64,000 bases of DNA from Mugil cephalus (lineage: Eukaryota; Chordata; Actinopteri; Mugiliformes; Mugilidae). Shown one piece after another: positions 14,301-27,249 of this stretch. The stretch is from contig NC_061785.1 of the NCBI RefSeq assembly GCF_022458985.1, forward strand, positions 6,996,204 to 7,060,203. The letters run 5' to 3'. The position numbers and the translations under genes are program-made. Position 1 is the stretch's first letter; every line of letters begins with the position of its first letter. Below the pieces are notes generated by a model. That model was not told where the DNA came from, searched no databases, and saw only the letters and a list, made by a program, of their open reading frames with translations.

Positions 14301-15640
14301 CCCCCACCAAAATTTGTTTCAGATCTAATAAAACTGTGCTTAACACACTCGAATGAATTATGAGGACTGTTATGCGGGGTATTAAAATGTGGAAAATAGA
14401 TTTTCTAGAGCTTGGAGGACTGGACTTTTCGAATCAGATAGTAGAATGGGATTTTCTGGGCAATAAATCCCACCCATGTCTCAATTTAATTTCTTTCGGC
14501 TCCTAAAACTGAAGGTGTGATTTATCGCGTGGTTTTGATCCTCTTTGAAACACACTCGCCGCAGCCAAGTTAGCAGCACCGAGAAGAACAAACACGACGG
14601 CGTGCGTTTAAATGCAATGAAACATAAACAAACATGTTTTTATCAAAGATTCTCTTACATACAGAACTACTATTTAAGTTACTTATCATTGCATCTTTTA
14701 TTAAATCGAGGTTTGCATGCTGCAAAAAGAAAGGATTGGCTGTTAGCGTATTGCATCAGAGGGTGGAGGAAGATGAAGCCGCAAGCTGTTGAGGCTCGTC
14801 TCATATACAGGCACATTGCAAAACCTGCAGAGCTGTCTAATTCCCGCCACTTATTACCTGCTATTGTAATCCGGACCCCGATGCCATCGTGAAATACAGA
14901 CTTATTATAAAGAGGGGGAAAAGTTAGCCCAAGATGGTGCCACGGAGAGGTGGTTTGTGTGGTAATGGCATTTGCTCTCTTTAAACTTTAATCTTTCCTA
15001 TTAATTCTCTGCAACTGGAGAATGTACGAGAGTTAATGTTCCATGAACGTGTTTCTCACTCCGCAATCTCTTCAAGCTAATTACCTTCAGGTGCTAAATG
15101 GTGGGAAATTGCCATCCATTTGGATGAGAAAAATTTCACCTCCTGCTCCCTAGTGAAACATTTTTTTGCTGGGCACATTAAGAAAAAATGAAAAAGAAAA
15201 AAAGAAAAGGAGGGAAAAGAGGCAGGCCCCCACCAAGGTAAACAGTGGTCGTAAAACAACCTCTTCCAGCTCTTTTCTGTTCTCCTGCCTTGAAACAGGA
15301 AACCGCCGCTGCCCCCCCTCCCGTGTCCCTCTATCCCTCCACGCTGCTCACTCAAGGTCAGGTAGAGGTCAACAGGTGCTCCTCCCGACAAGGTGAATGT
15401 GGAGCAGATGTTTGATTGGCATGAATCATCTAAACTGCCCATTAGAAACTTATGATGTGAAAGGATAGGACTCCTGGTGCTGGGGCATCCTTTTTTTTTT
15501 TTAATTTGACATCTAAACAGGAAGGAGATCTTTAAGTTGCTGCATTTTTAATTAGACTGAGATAGGTCACATATCCGGCATTTTCATATATCGAAATCGT
15601 GTCTTATTGACACACAGCTGTACAGATACAACTCGTTAAT
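11400..15640. other. Gene-free region with candidate regulatory islands
   Basis: No gene seen. 13690-13960 and 14095-14300 are unique, free of simple repeats and rich in homeodomain-like ATTA/TAAT cores (see separate entry). A GC-rich CCCGCC tract is at about 11730-11765. Confidence 0.45.
13690..14300. promoter_or_regulatory. Candidate conserved non-coding element(s)
   Basis: Two blocks (13690-13960, 14095-14300) have the texture of vertebrate developmental enhancers: no repeats, even composition, and clustered ATTA cores (TTCTAATTCTAATTAGAC, GCGTTATTAATGACTC, GGCATCATTAAGGAAAC). This is a visual judgement; conservation cannot be tested here. Confidence 0.25.
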
Positions 15641-15645
15641 TTTAA

Positions 15646-15805
15646 CCCTCCTATTATCCTTGGGGTCAATTTGACCCCAATCAATGTTATTTATGTAGTC
15701 AACAATTAAAGTGCCTGACACAAAAACTTGGTCAACAAGTTTATGTAAAATATTTTCTTGAGGGTAAAATGTGTTAGTAATATTTGAGGATAATAGGAGA
15801 GATAA
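15646..15805. mobile_element. Short inverted-repeat element, piggyBac-like ends
   Basis: TTAACCCTCCTATTATCCTT opens it and GAGGATAATAGGAGAG closes it, giving ~16-base inverted ends. GGGGTCAATTTGACCCC near the left is a perfect palindrome. The TTAA before CCC suggests the piggyBac target site, but the right TTAA is lost. About 160 bases, non-coding. Confidence 0.5.
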
Positions 15806-15825
15806 GGCAAACTGGCACCCATCAC

Positions 15826-16335
15826 TACCTGCGTTTCCGTTACAGTTTTTCTCAAAATAAAAACTACATTTCTGAAATTTTGATAGGGTGCGGTTGCATG
15901 TTTCCATTCAAAGATGTTTTGAGAATGAGCTCTAAGTCTGTGAAGGTTCTCAGTCGTCCAGGTCATAGTAGTCAAAAAGGCGCTGAAGAAAGGCAACTGG
16001 TCCATTCTACAAGTGGGAATGAACTCTGGTAAAGTCTCATCGTGCGATATCCCATAATTCTCGTCATGCGAGATTTCACTTTGAGGAAGATGGACATCAA
16101 ATGAACTGGTCACATGACCCCCTGCGTCATCCCCAGTGACGCTGCTGACGGGGAAATGTGAAAAAAGTGTTTCTGTTGCACTTTTGCGATAAACTTTTAT
16201 ATCATTACATCTGAAAAACCACCTTGTTAGAGCATAAAGTGCTTCAGCTTTAGATATGTTTCCATTACCAGTTATTTATTGCGATATTTAGGTTTTGTGC
16301 ATTTCTATGGGGAATGGAAATACAGCAACTGTTAC
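15826..16335. mobile_element. Probable non-autonomous DNA element with a nested repeat
   Basis: Left end CTGCGTTTCCGTTACAGTTT and right end (reverse complement) CTGTATTTCCATTCC are imperfect inverted repeats of a type frequent in fish. GTGAAGGTTCTCAGTCGTCC at about 15940 is a separate common fish repeat nested inside. Confidence 0.4.
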
Positions 16336-17455
16336 TGTTACTTTTGTGTGTTAATGTTCATAAAGGTGATAATTTTTTTTTTTTTTTACATTAATCTGAC
16401 ACCATAACTATAGCGACAGCCCAGTCGTGCACCTCCACCTCCAGATATGTAACTCAGAGCGCTGGAGCTGTGATTGGTCCACTCGGTAGAAGCGTGTTTA
16501 GTGTTTCTGGCTGCTTCTCCATCTTCACAGTTTTCAAATTGACTGTACTGGCTCAATAAACATGCAACAGGAAAGGTTAACTGTGGAGGTTCAGCGATAC
16601 AAACACTTGACTTGTCTTGGGCAAAAATTTGTCAAAAGTTTCAGCCACCGCTATTGAAAGTAAAGCAGGAAGTAGACACAAAGATTAACCCGACTGGCCA
16701 AAAAAGACATAGCATGGACTATTGCCGATGAGCGCACAAGTATAAATGACTCCCACCAGCGTAGGTTACGGCGCCTACGTCCCAAAAGTACCTTAAACAA
16801 GACTTAATGCGCTAAAAGAACACGTTGACAGCTGTTTCCAGTATTTGCTGTAAAGAACAAAGGATGCAAATGAGAGGAGATATGACAAGTTATTTCGAAC
16901 ATAATCATATTTATCGTAAAAAATGCTCATAAAAAAACAACTTGTGAGTGATTAAAAAGTCTTGTGGGACTGTAACATTTCTGAATATATGATGTCAAAA
17001 ACTTTGCAAGCCACTGCACTTTCTTCTGACTTGTTATTTCCTAATTTTACCAATTATTTTGACATCACATGAACGCACCATATATGAAAAAGTTATTTTT
17101 TTTTTAAATTATTAATGGTTGTTAAATATGGCATCAAGTATATTACAGAAACTATATGTTAACAGATTCAACCGATAGATGTTGTTGTCGGTTGTTTCTA
17201 TTCTTGCGGATGGAGGCCGAAAACCATTCAGGCCACTTTGAAAGCTGAATCCATGCGACTGCGCTCAGCCCCCCCGTGAACCACACACGAAACCCTTACG
17301 GTGCAGTTCAGTGGGTTCTCAAAAAGAGTCAGGAAGATGCATCATATGAGGGGAGTAAAAAGGCCAGCTGGGATGGGTGGGCCACATTGTGATCACTCAC
17401 CTTCATCCCTGATTTGTAGTCATTATCCCTACCAGCGTTTGAAGATCAAAAACAA

Positions 17456-17585
17456 GGACAGGGAGAGTGATGGGGGACGGAGAGAGAGGGAGAGAGAGAG
17501 GGAGAGAGGGAGGCAGCCGGAGAAAGAGAATGGGGGAAATGACTGAAGGAGGGAGGGACACACAGAAAGAGAGAGGGAGAGAGAC
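17456..17585 (+). repeat. GA-rich purine tract
   Basis: GGGAGAGAGAGAGGG-type purine-rich DNA of about 130 bases. Confidence 0.8.
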
Positions 17586-17789
17586 GTGGGTTTTGCGCGT
17601 CTGTCCCAGTGACTGCCATTTGCCCCTGTTTGGTGGATGTAGCAGTGTAGATGGCAGCGATGCCGGGAGTGGGTGGGGTTTGGAGGAGGGTGGATAAGGG
17701 TGATAGCACCTTAAAACCAACCAAGCTGCAAAAGCAATGAATATTAAATTCACGCCTAAATAGCTGGGTCTATGTGAAGCATTACTGTA

Positions 17790-18110
17790 TTATAATTTTA
17801 GATTTGTCACCGATGGGATGCAGGTTTGAGTTGGAACAACAAGGCGCGTCAGAGCAGTCTTTACTCCTCTGATAAGGCCCCGGGGCTGTAAATTGATCTT
17901 AAATTATCATGAATTTTGGCTTTTGGGCCGCCTCGCAATCGGACAAATGCAAATAAGCGTGTGTGTTTTATTTGTGCTGGGGAGTGCGATAAGGTGGGAC
18001 AGTAGAAAACAGGAACAATTATAGAGGGAAGTGTAATATTCCTCCTTAGCCATCCATGTCCCAGTGTAAATGTTGAAGGACTCCCATCAGGCCATTGTAT
18101 AAATTAGCCA
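17790..18110. promoter_or_regulatory. Candidate conserved non-coding element
   Basis: Unique sequence with an octamer-like ATGCAAAT (17947-17954), AAATTATCATGAATTTTGGC and GGCCATTGTATAAATTAGCC. It resembles a POU/homeodomain-bound enhancer. Speculative without alignment. Confidence 0.25.
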
Positions 18111-18658
18111 AACCCTTACTGTGCTGAAATCTATCCCCAACTGTTTCAGTGAGGAAGCAGCTATTTTTCCCTCCTTTTTTAGATTTAATTATCTCTTGTT
18201 GTTCTTTTTATCTACCTTCAAGGATTGTCCTCGGTGGGGGGTTAAAAGAATGGGAAGTGGAAAAGACGAGGGGGGGCGTCTGATAGCGAGCGCCGCGTAC
18301 GTAGGGCTGGTCTGTCCTCTATCCGATCTGATTCCTTACAATGACACAGCGGGAAATTAAATATGAAACCCGAATTTAAACCACTGCTTAATGAACAACA
18401 GGGAAACAAAGTTGGCTCCGTTTCAATTTAAGCAAAAGTCTTTTAACTTCTCCTCGGAGCATTATCTCTTTAGTTCGGCTTAGTCTGAGGTAATTTTGGC
18501 TTCATTTAGACGCCGCGTTTAGGGAGATGTTTGATGATTGGTAATAAAATCCCAATTTCCAACCATTTGTCTTGCAAATAAATCCGCAAACAGTGCACGG
18601 CGGAACGCGACACGTGGATGTTGCCGTGTAAAATCCGGCAGTTTAATTACTAGATTTC

Positions 18659-18695
<37 letters not shown>

Positions 18696-21600
18696 GTAGT
18701 GCACAGTGGCAAGCCCTCCCACATATTGATTTAATGTACCTCCTGAAGGAGCTTACCTTTTTTTTTTTCTCCTGTGAGAGAAGCAACACATGTAGAACAT
18801 TAGCTGAATTGATGTTGGTAAATAATTTAGTATCAACCTTTACTGTATGTGCAGTCATTCAAGTGAAGGCGCACAGGTACAGTGCAGAAATAAGAGTGTT
18901 AGTGGTTGCTGTTGCTATCGCTTTAGAAAATATTGCAGCTGCAAAAGTGTTATTAGTTTTTGTACTAATAGTGTGAAAGACTTAAGTTAGGAATAAATTA
19001 CGTTAATGACTAAAAAAGTGTAGAAAACTCAACATATTAACATAATCTCAAACTGAACTTGAAGTTGCACGTCTCACTTTTCTTTTCCTCGCCATCACCG
19101 GGAGTACGTAAACAAATCAACCAGTTGTTTTACCTCTGACAGGTGGAAATAAGGGGGAATAATTTCAAACCGAAAGAATACTGAGCGCAACAAAAACAGT
19201 GTGGAATGATGCCTCTGGCAGGTGGAACTGCTCCCCTGCCAAACTGTCACCATTTAGGCCCCGATAACGCAGGTAATTGCATTTCCAGAAGAGCAGGAGC
19301 AGATGAAACATGCTGTGGACAGATACTGCTGGCACACTGGCCCCTTCTGTTGGAAAATTTCATTTTTCCACAAGGAAGCCATGAATGCTAAGGCTGAATC
19401 CAAATCCGTTTTTCCGCACTTTATCAGTGTGTGGCCCACCAAGTGGGGAGATGGAGGTAATTCATTCAGCTGAGACTCACCACCCTAATCCAATTTCCAG
19501 CCTCCCCCAGCAAGAGATAATTACAAGTATTAAAGCTGTTAGGACAGGGGGGAAAGGGCCCTCTCTCTGAAACTCTGCTGCAGGCCCTGGAAATATCGAC
19601 TGAGCGCGGGGGGGGGATTTCTGCTGGGAGAACTCAAGCTAAGGTATTGTTCAAAACTAAGAAAGTGTGTTAACTAATGAGGCAAAGGGAATCTCAAGGT
19701 ATAAAAGGACACCCATAGCCACATGTCATAACAGACCCCAGGACTTTTTTTTTTTTTTTTCTCCTCGTGCATCACTTAAGCCTGCCTGAACAATTGGTCA
19801 TTTCATGTGTAAAGACAAGTAGGGGCTCCTGCACAATCAGTATGCATATAATAGTCCTTGGAATGTCCTGTCGCTTTTTAACTCCAGATGAACTTCTCTT
19901 CACAGAGCTCTTAAGATATGCCAGACTAACGTGGGACGGCTCCGTGTAATATCTGCGCATTTTCATTGTTTTCCTGGCTGTAACGCCGCGGCCGCTAACA
20001 CCCAAACCAGTGGTAAACGACACCTTCTCAGGTCTTTGAAGCCACCGAGGGAGGAGTGGAGCAACACAGAGGGTTTCTTTATTATTTCTTCTTTTCTTTT
20101 TTTTCTCTCTCTCTCGCTCTCTCTCCCCTCCGCTTAAACTTTGACTCTTCAAGGAGCGGAAGGCGCATAAAGCTCTAATTAACGGAAGCAGAGACGCTCC
20201 TGCGCCCTCCCATTCAGCGCTCCACAATGGACGAACCCGTGGAGCAGAACCGGGAACGGAATATGGACGGAATGAATGGGAAACGCACCCAAATAAGAGA
20301 CCCAATATCACCCCCTGTCCACTCGCGGCTCTCTGCTCTTTGCCGTGTATCTTTGTTGGAGAGGGTCTGCCAACGGGAGTCCCATTCTCTATTAATTACT
20401 GAAGATCAAAGAGGCATAGAGAAGAGGCTTGCAGACTTTAAAAAAAAAAAGAAAGAAAAATGCATTTTTGAGCTTTTAAAAGGGTGTAAAAGAATATGTC
20501 ACGTGTGGAGGATTTTGTTCACGCACGAGAAAACGTTTACGTCTTGCAGTCTTAAAAAACAGCTGAAACACGGCGCTATAGGCCCATTATCAAACCTCTT
20601 GAGACGTCCCAGCATCAAATAACTACTTCAACACTCTCACGTACAGCTCTGCCACACTTTATATTTAGATGTGACTCTTTAGCTGAAAAAACATTGTTTT
20701 CTCTAACTCACATCTCAAAGACGTCCCGCAGCTCCATGCATATTCATACCAGCCATTTTGGAGCGGTGCTAATCCACTTAATGAGACTAAAACTGGTCTT
20801 TTTTTTCTTTTTTTTACCCCATTTAGGCGTATTTAAACACAAGGACGAGGCCGTCACCCCTCTTTCGTGTGAACGTTGCTGTAATTTAAGGAAAAGGGCT
20901 GAAATATTTCTGTTGCAGGTTTTATCAGATTTGTGCATGGAAATTTTTTGTCTAATTCTGCTCTTGATCCACTTTTATTCTACGGAGTCACTTTTTCCTG
21001 CCGGCCAGAGTTTTAGGTCATTATTTGATTAATTATTATTAGTTTTTTACCTCAAGTGTAAACCACAAATACTTGACAGTCGGTGACAAATGTTTTAAAA
21101 TGTTAATCGGGACGGGGCAAATACTCTTAGACATGTGGCACCTGTCATACGCATGTGGTTTGCTGTAAATGTAAGATGTGAAGGAAAAATTAAGCAGTTT
21201 AGCAAGAGAAATTAAAGTTACAATTGATAAAAATCTCAATAATCGCAAATTCAGTGTGCTAAAATTCAGTAGCCAGCAGAAAACATAAGCCAAGCGTGTC
21301 AATGACCTGCAGTACTCTGGGATAAATGCTCGCATGCTACATCCAGGTGTGATTCTGCTGCATAACAATCTCGCAGGAACAATAAAATAGGTGTTGCTGT
21401 TTGTCCTTCTCATTTAAACGAATACAAAAAAGGCCTAAAAGGAGCAGAATTAGCGTAGCCGCTCATTCCTGTCCCCTACCAAGAATGTTTACTATTGTTT
21501 GCAACCTCTATTTCCTTGAAATATTACCATCCTTTGCTCCCTTGCAAGGGAGGGGGGGACTGCACAGGGTCTTGTGGGAAGTTTTTAATATGTCACAGGC

Positions 21601-22280
21601 ACAGTGCTGCTTGGAAATGCAGTGTATTTTACTCAGCCCCCAATAATCTATTCTGTTCAGCCAGGCGCATACATTGACAAATGTTTCCAGCATTAGGTAT
21701 TTACCTAGTGGAATGTAATGGATGTAAAGAGTTTGAAAACGCCTGGCGCACTAACAGCATGGGCAGTAGCAAGACTATCTAGACTGAGGAGGAAATACAA
21801 AACAGAATCAATGCTTCTGAGGGATGGTGTGTTTGCGGACGTGTGTGTGTGCGTGTGTGTGGTCAGCGGCGTGCGTGCGTGTGTTTGTGCGCCAACTGTA
21901 AACTTACCATAAGTCACTCGCGATGCAGTAATAGTTTCGCCACAATCCATGCAGCGGAAATGCAAATATGTTTCCCAATGCAGAGACGGCAGAGAGGCAT
22001 TAACTGTCAAGTGCTCCTATCTGAAAGAATAAATGTGTATTGCCGCCCAAGAGTTGGATGGTAAGAACTTATAGAAAGAGTCCCTGCAGGTTTTTTTTAT
22101 TTTTTTTATTCTAACATGCCAGATGTACATTCTACTGCAAGTTCAGCAAAAAGACTTTGTATTTCTTCTTCTTTAGTGTAGTTGAGAGTAATAAGTTAAT
22201 AAAAGGATCCTGACTCCTTACTTAACCACATCTTTTGTGCTAAAGGTTCACTATTATTAGAGATCTTTACTGTCAATGCC
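18110..22280. other. Gene-free region
   Basis: No gene or clear transposon seen. TG microsatellite at 18661; purine/pyrimidine tracts at about 20090-20130. Confidence 0.45.
18661..18693 (+). repeat. TG dinucleotide microsatellite
   Basis: Sixteen uninterrupted TG units. Confidence 0.95.
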
Positions 22281-22439
22281 GACAAATCGAGTGTCACGGT
22301 TTCTTTATTGAGCAAAATTGATGAAAAAAAAGAAAGATATGAACAGTTTTCAGTCTGTGGTGAGAACCTTTCAAGGTTTCATATCCTGCTTTGACATGAC
22401 AGTTCAACGGCCTTCGCAGGTTGAGAATTAGCTGATATA

Positions 22440-23115
22440 GAAGGGGGGAATTTTTTTTACATGCAGCACAATGTTGTACCGGCATCGAAATACAATCACA
22501 ACAACAACAGGATGTGTCCCATCAAATTACACTGAAAAATAATCAGATATCAAGACTTTTCTCGTCCTGTTTTTGATGCCCCGGCGCTGTTAACAGAACA
22601 ACAAAAAACAAAGCTTCATAGTCTGATCTCTCAGCTCTGAAAAGTTGAGAGATCAGAGTTTCTAATGGGACGGTGGCCAATTTACGGGACGGTTTAAAGG
22701 GGATATTTTTCTAACGCAGCACAATGCTGCAGCAGCAGAGGTGGTACTGCAGACGGGATGTGTCCCATCAAATTACACTGAAAAATCATCTCTAGACAGA
22801 CTTTTCTCGTCCCGTTTTTGACGCCTGCTGCTCTTAACAGATTTGGTCTCACATAAAAAAAAGTTTCTGATGAGACAGATATTCGGGACAGTTTGAAGGG
22901 GATATTTTTCTAATGCAACGCAATCTTGTAGCAGCTGGATGTCGTCTATGTAACTGTTTAACACTGAAAAACAACCTGATATCGACACTTTTCCTGTCCA
23001 GCTTTTGTCAGACTTGGTCCGTACACACGAACAATCGACGTTTCCCGGTTCTTTCAGGGCTGAGAGATCAGAGTTTCTGACGATTTTCGGGACAGTTTGA
23101 AGGGGACGAACCCCG
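22440..23115 (+). repeat. Tandem array of ~200-250-base units, three copies
   Basis: Unit starts are recognisable at about 22440, 22696 and 22897, with a fourth start at 23099. Shared blocks: GGGGATATTTTTCTAAYGCA, AGGATGTGTCCCATCAAATT or its relative, ACACTGAAAAA, GACTTTTCTCGTCCYGTTTTT and GGGACRGTTTRAAGGGG. Spacing is about 256, 201 and 202 bases. The first unit contains a strong hairpin, CTGATCTCTCAGCTC with loop then GTTGAGAGATCAGAG (about 22622-22660). No open frame spans it. I do not recognise it as a known satellite. Confidence 0.75.
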
Positions 23116-26100
23116 GTTCAGCTTGGATTCTCCTCATCTCCTCATCTGTTAACTGATTCTTTTCTTTCTCTCTGCCTCTCTCTTTCTCTCTCCGTGTCTG
23201 TCCCTGAAACTATTTTTTTTTTTTTTACCCAGTCCTATAGAAGAGTACAGCAGCCTTCTCATTCATTACATGCACCGTGCATCTCGTCAGACGCGCAGGC
23301 TCGCCGGACACTTTCAAACAAAACAGGGGTAAGCTAATTTCAAGTATACGTAGATGTTATAAGTCTCCTAGTTGTTGTAGTAGTAGTTTAAACAATGGGC
23401 TGTCTATATAAGTACTGTACAAATACATTAGAAAACTTTTTTTTTATTAAATGCGAACCAAAAAAAAAAAAAGAAGAAAAAATCCAACATACGCCTAGAA
23501 TAAAGAAAAGGCACATCCAACGTCTCATATATCTTTTGGAAATGGGATTTATAATCCGGCCTACAACGTGAGGGCTGCTGTGATGTGCAGTCAATATATG
23601 GGTGGCACTCCCCATAAAGGCCTTGGCCTTCTTTCTCGGCTTGATTTATCGTCACAGTGGCTGAGCTCAGACGGCCTCATGAAACCTCTGTCACTCCACT
23701 AATGACACTGTTTTTGCCTTTTGTAGCCTCTTGTTTTTATTGACTATTTATTGTCCTTTAACTGTTCTTCTGCTGCGCAATTATACGGCTTCTGTTTCTA
23801 TAAAAAGAAACAAAACAAAGCAGGGATGGTATGTTAAGAGGTGCAAGCGCCCGTATTTTATCATTATTGAAACCGCAACGTGTAGTTATTAGGTTGTTGG
23901 AACACTATTTCCAAGTCTTAGTGTTTTTTTTTGGTTTTTTGTTTTATTCCACTTCGCTGTGAGGTCTTTCAAACTTAAATGTCAGTGCTGCTATATGTAA
24001 AATAATCAATAGTACTTAGGAAATGCTTGTCAAAGATGGCTCATGTTCAAAGATATGGTTTCATTTACTTCATCTGCTACTTAAATGTTGGGAAGTTTCT
24101 CTACGGTAAATTACATTTATTATATATCAGATCAAATTATTTGCAGGTTTGCAAAATTCTAAACTCAAGTTTATGTTTCTGTCTTTTTAATGTGATGATG
24201 GACCTTTACCGAACTCCCCCCCACACCCACTCCCTCCCCTTTTGTAACTCAAGCTCCTGGACGAATTAAGCGCAGGTTAATAATTAAGCTATGAATCTAT
24301 CAGACACTTGGTATGGGAAAAGTTTTCGGGAGGAACAGCTTCACCCGGCTCAGCAGTCATTAAAACTTGCTGACAGCGATGGGAGAACAAGTTCCCACTT
24401 TGATCCGTTGACAGACCTGAGCTCAGCCTCACGTCATCCTCCTCTCCCCCCCACACATACACTCACACACCTCCCCCACTGCCCCCGCTTCGGCTCTCTC
24501 ACTCCGAGCCTCAGCCAACAAACACCTTCCGATCCAACATGTGTATAATGTCGCAATAGGAGCTTAATCCAGAAACTGGTGTGCTTTGTAGTTTATCTTG
24601 TGCAAATTAACACGAGACACCGATTATTAAAAATGCACAAGTTTTTTAGTTTTTAAAATCAGTTAAGGGCCTGTTATTTAGCATTTGGCATCTAAAACTC
24701 AGGATTATTAATGTCTTTTAATACTGTAATATACAATTATTCATATTATTTTTATTTAGGTTTACAAATAACTATTCAAATTATAATTCTGTCTTCTGGC
24801 ATTAAACAATCCTGTGACAAAGTATTATTCTAAGTGCGGCTTCGCCACATACAGTAGGTTTGAATTCAGACAGAGACGGATTTGGAAAACGAAAGGCGTT
24901 TTCTGTGAAGGCTTGTTTGTTTGCAAGAGAAAACTTTATTGCTTCTTCTGAAGTGATTTATCTGCAGCCTGAATATATCCTGATCTGAGCCTGGGTGACA
25001 GAGGAGTAAGTCAGCGGTAAGCAGCTGCACGGCTGCAGAAAGGAAGGTCTTCTGCTGCCCCCTAGGGCTTCGTGAAGGACGCGGCAGGCGGCCTCCTCCT
25101 CCCCCTCCTCCCCCTTCCTCCTCCCCTTCCTCCTCCTCCTCCACAGAAGGCTCATTTGTGATGTGATGCAGCTTTAACATGTGTACACGGTCATGCTGGG
25201 GGAACAGAACTCAGAACAGTGGGGTGGACACTGTGTGCTTTTATATGAGCACCGTGCTCTGAAACAAACAGCAAGTATCCGCTTACTTTTTATTCTTTTT
25301 TAAAAAAGTAGCATTGCTCTGCACTTGTTAGTTGTTTTTCTTATTATTATAATTATTTATTGTTATTTATTTAGGTTAAAATTAAAGCTAATGCGACTCC
25401 ATAACAGAAAAATTTGTTTTCTGGTTACTGTTGGTTCCAGAAAGTCATAAAAATAAATCTAACTAACATATAAAACATCTGTTTAATAGCGTATTCGCTC
25501 ATTTGCCGGGTGAATATGCAGTCCGGCTGTAGAAAACTAGGCCCCACCAGCAGTTGTTCTTATTGAATATCAGTATAAAGCATCAAATCTCTGCAAAAAT
25601 AAAGAAAGAAAGAAAAAAAGAAGTACATTAGGACACAGAAATGCTCATAACATCTGTTTTCCTTTGTGTTACAAAGGATATTGCTTCGTAGCAAGCAATA
25701 TGTGCCATCAAGTGACTGGTGGAATAATATTTGTGTTCCCCCCCTTCAAACAGACACACTGTCACAGAAGCACTTGTCTACATTTTGTAGTTGCTTGAGG
25801 AAAATAATTGCCTTATCTGCAACTGTCAAAATGATGAATGCCCCGGAGAGCACCGAGAATTGACTGATGGAATTGGGGGGGAAATCTAATCCCTGATCTG
25901 AACACTTTGTATAATACATTAACCCCTCTGGTACAATAGGCTGCACAAAAAAGAAAAAAAGAAAAAAAAGAAAAGAAAACAGATTTGTATGGACTCGTAG
26001 AAATAAATCCAGCACGGGCTGAAGGATCGATAGACGTCAGGAGCGACGGGCCTCCTCTGCGCCGAGACGCTGCTGGGATGTGTGCAGGGGTTGTTGGAGA

Positions 26101-26370
26101 TTAGATGCGAAATTATATAATATAATACAGAAAAAATGTTGTATATTCAACTGCATTTGATAGAAATAAGGAGATGTTACAGCTGCCAGGACACAAAAAT
26201 GACCTAAAAATAACCAAAGAAGCAGAAAATAGATGAAATGAATTTAAAAAAAATGTGAGTTCTAGTTTTGCTCGGAGCTTTTAAACTGTATGAGGATGTA
26301 AATAGATGGAGAACATACTTATTAATTTAACTAACAGAAGAGGGAATATAAAAGTATTTCCTAGAATTCT
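23115..26370. other. Gene-free region
   Basis: No gene seen. Low-complexity CT/TTTC tract at 23160-23226 and CTCC tract at 25084. The rest is AT-rich unique DNA. Confidence 0.45.
25084..25142 (+). repeat. CTCC-rich low-complexity tract
   Basis: Irregular CCTCCTCC/CCCTTCC repeats, purine/pyrimidine asymmetric. Confidence 0.8.
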
Positions 26371-26372
26371 TT

Positions 26373-26699
26373 CCTTAATACATGGGGCTTCAACAGGGGG
26401 TCCCCGACCCCTAGAGGGTACTGCAGGAGGGGTTCGCAAAATCTTTGGTTGATTAGATATTTTTTTTATATTTTTTATTTTCCCCCCACAAATTTAAATA
26501 TTTTTAAATACGCATTAACCTGAATACAACATATTTTAATAAAAGGATAAGGGATACCTTAATATTCAATGCAAAATGGTAATAATAATAGTAATAATGC
26601 ATATTTATAAGTAGCACTAGGCCGAGTTTAACACGGAACACATACTCAATCTCTCCGTCGGTTTGGGGTCCTTGGCCTGAGACTCCAGCCTTAATACAT
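26373..26699. mobile_element. Inserted element (family C) with 11-base flanking direct repeats
   Basis: CCTTAATACAT occurs exactly at 26373-26383 and again at 26689-26699, flanking about 305 bases that start GGGGCTTCAACAGGGGGTCC and end GGTCCTTGGCCTGAGACTCC. The inner part (GCACTAGGCCGAGTTTAACA) recurs inverted at 39475-39545. The perfect flanking repeats suggest a fairly recent insertion with target-site duplication. The length would fit LINE-type mobilisation better than the 8 bases of hAT, although the ends look hAT-like (CAGGGGGTCCCC). Confidence 0.65.
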
Positions 26700-27249
26700 A
26701 TACAGGGGCGATAGTTCAAATTTAAAAGCTATAATATGATGCAATGTAAGCAAAACCTGTTTGATGTTCACCGCAGTGAACAGTTCTCCACTGGAAAGTA
26801 TGACATCTGACAAATCTCCCTTCATCTGCTCATTTTTAATTAACCATCTGCTTGGAATCAATACAGTTTTGCAGAACAATGTTTTCAAATTATTATACAG
26901 GTGTTTTATTTTTTGTGTGTGTTTTTTTTTCTTTTACAAAGCCCAAGCAAAATATTTGAGATCAAATAGCAAAGGAATAATTAAGATTAAGATTCAGCGC
27001 TATAAACGAGCACGCTGCGATATCACAGGAGGATGGTGAAATTATCTTCTCCCTCCTTCCGTCGCTCCTCGCGCAGCAGAGTGGAAATCTCCCCCAGATA
27101 TGAAGGGATATCCCTCCTAATTAAAAACCATATTAACTTTTCATAACCCAACGTTCTTAAATGAAGTTTTCTGAAAAAAAAAAAAAAAAACGCCTATACC
27201 TGCCTGCGCGTTCTCCCCCTTTTTTGTCACACTTGGGTGGAATACATTA

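Noticed and set aside
19772..20311. 179-codon open frame on the minus strand
   Set aside because: It is interrupted by a low-complexity GA tract (RERERE, KKKKRR) and shows no family resemblance or splice context.
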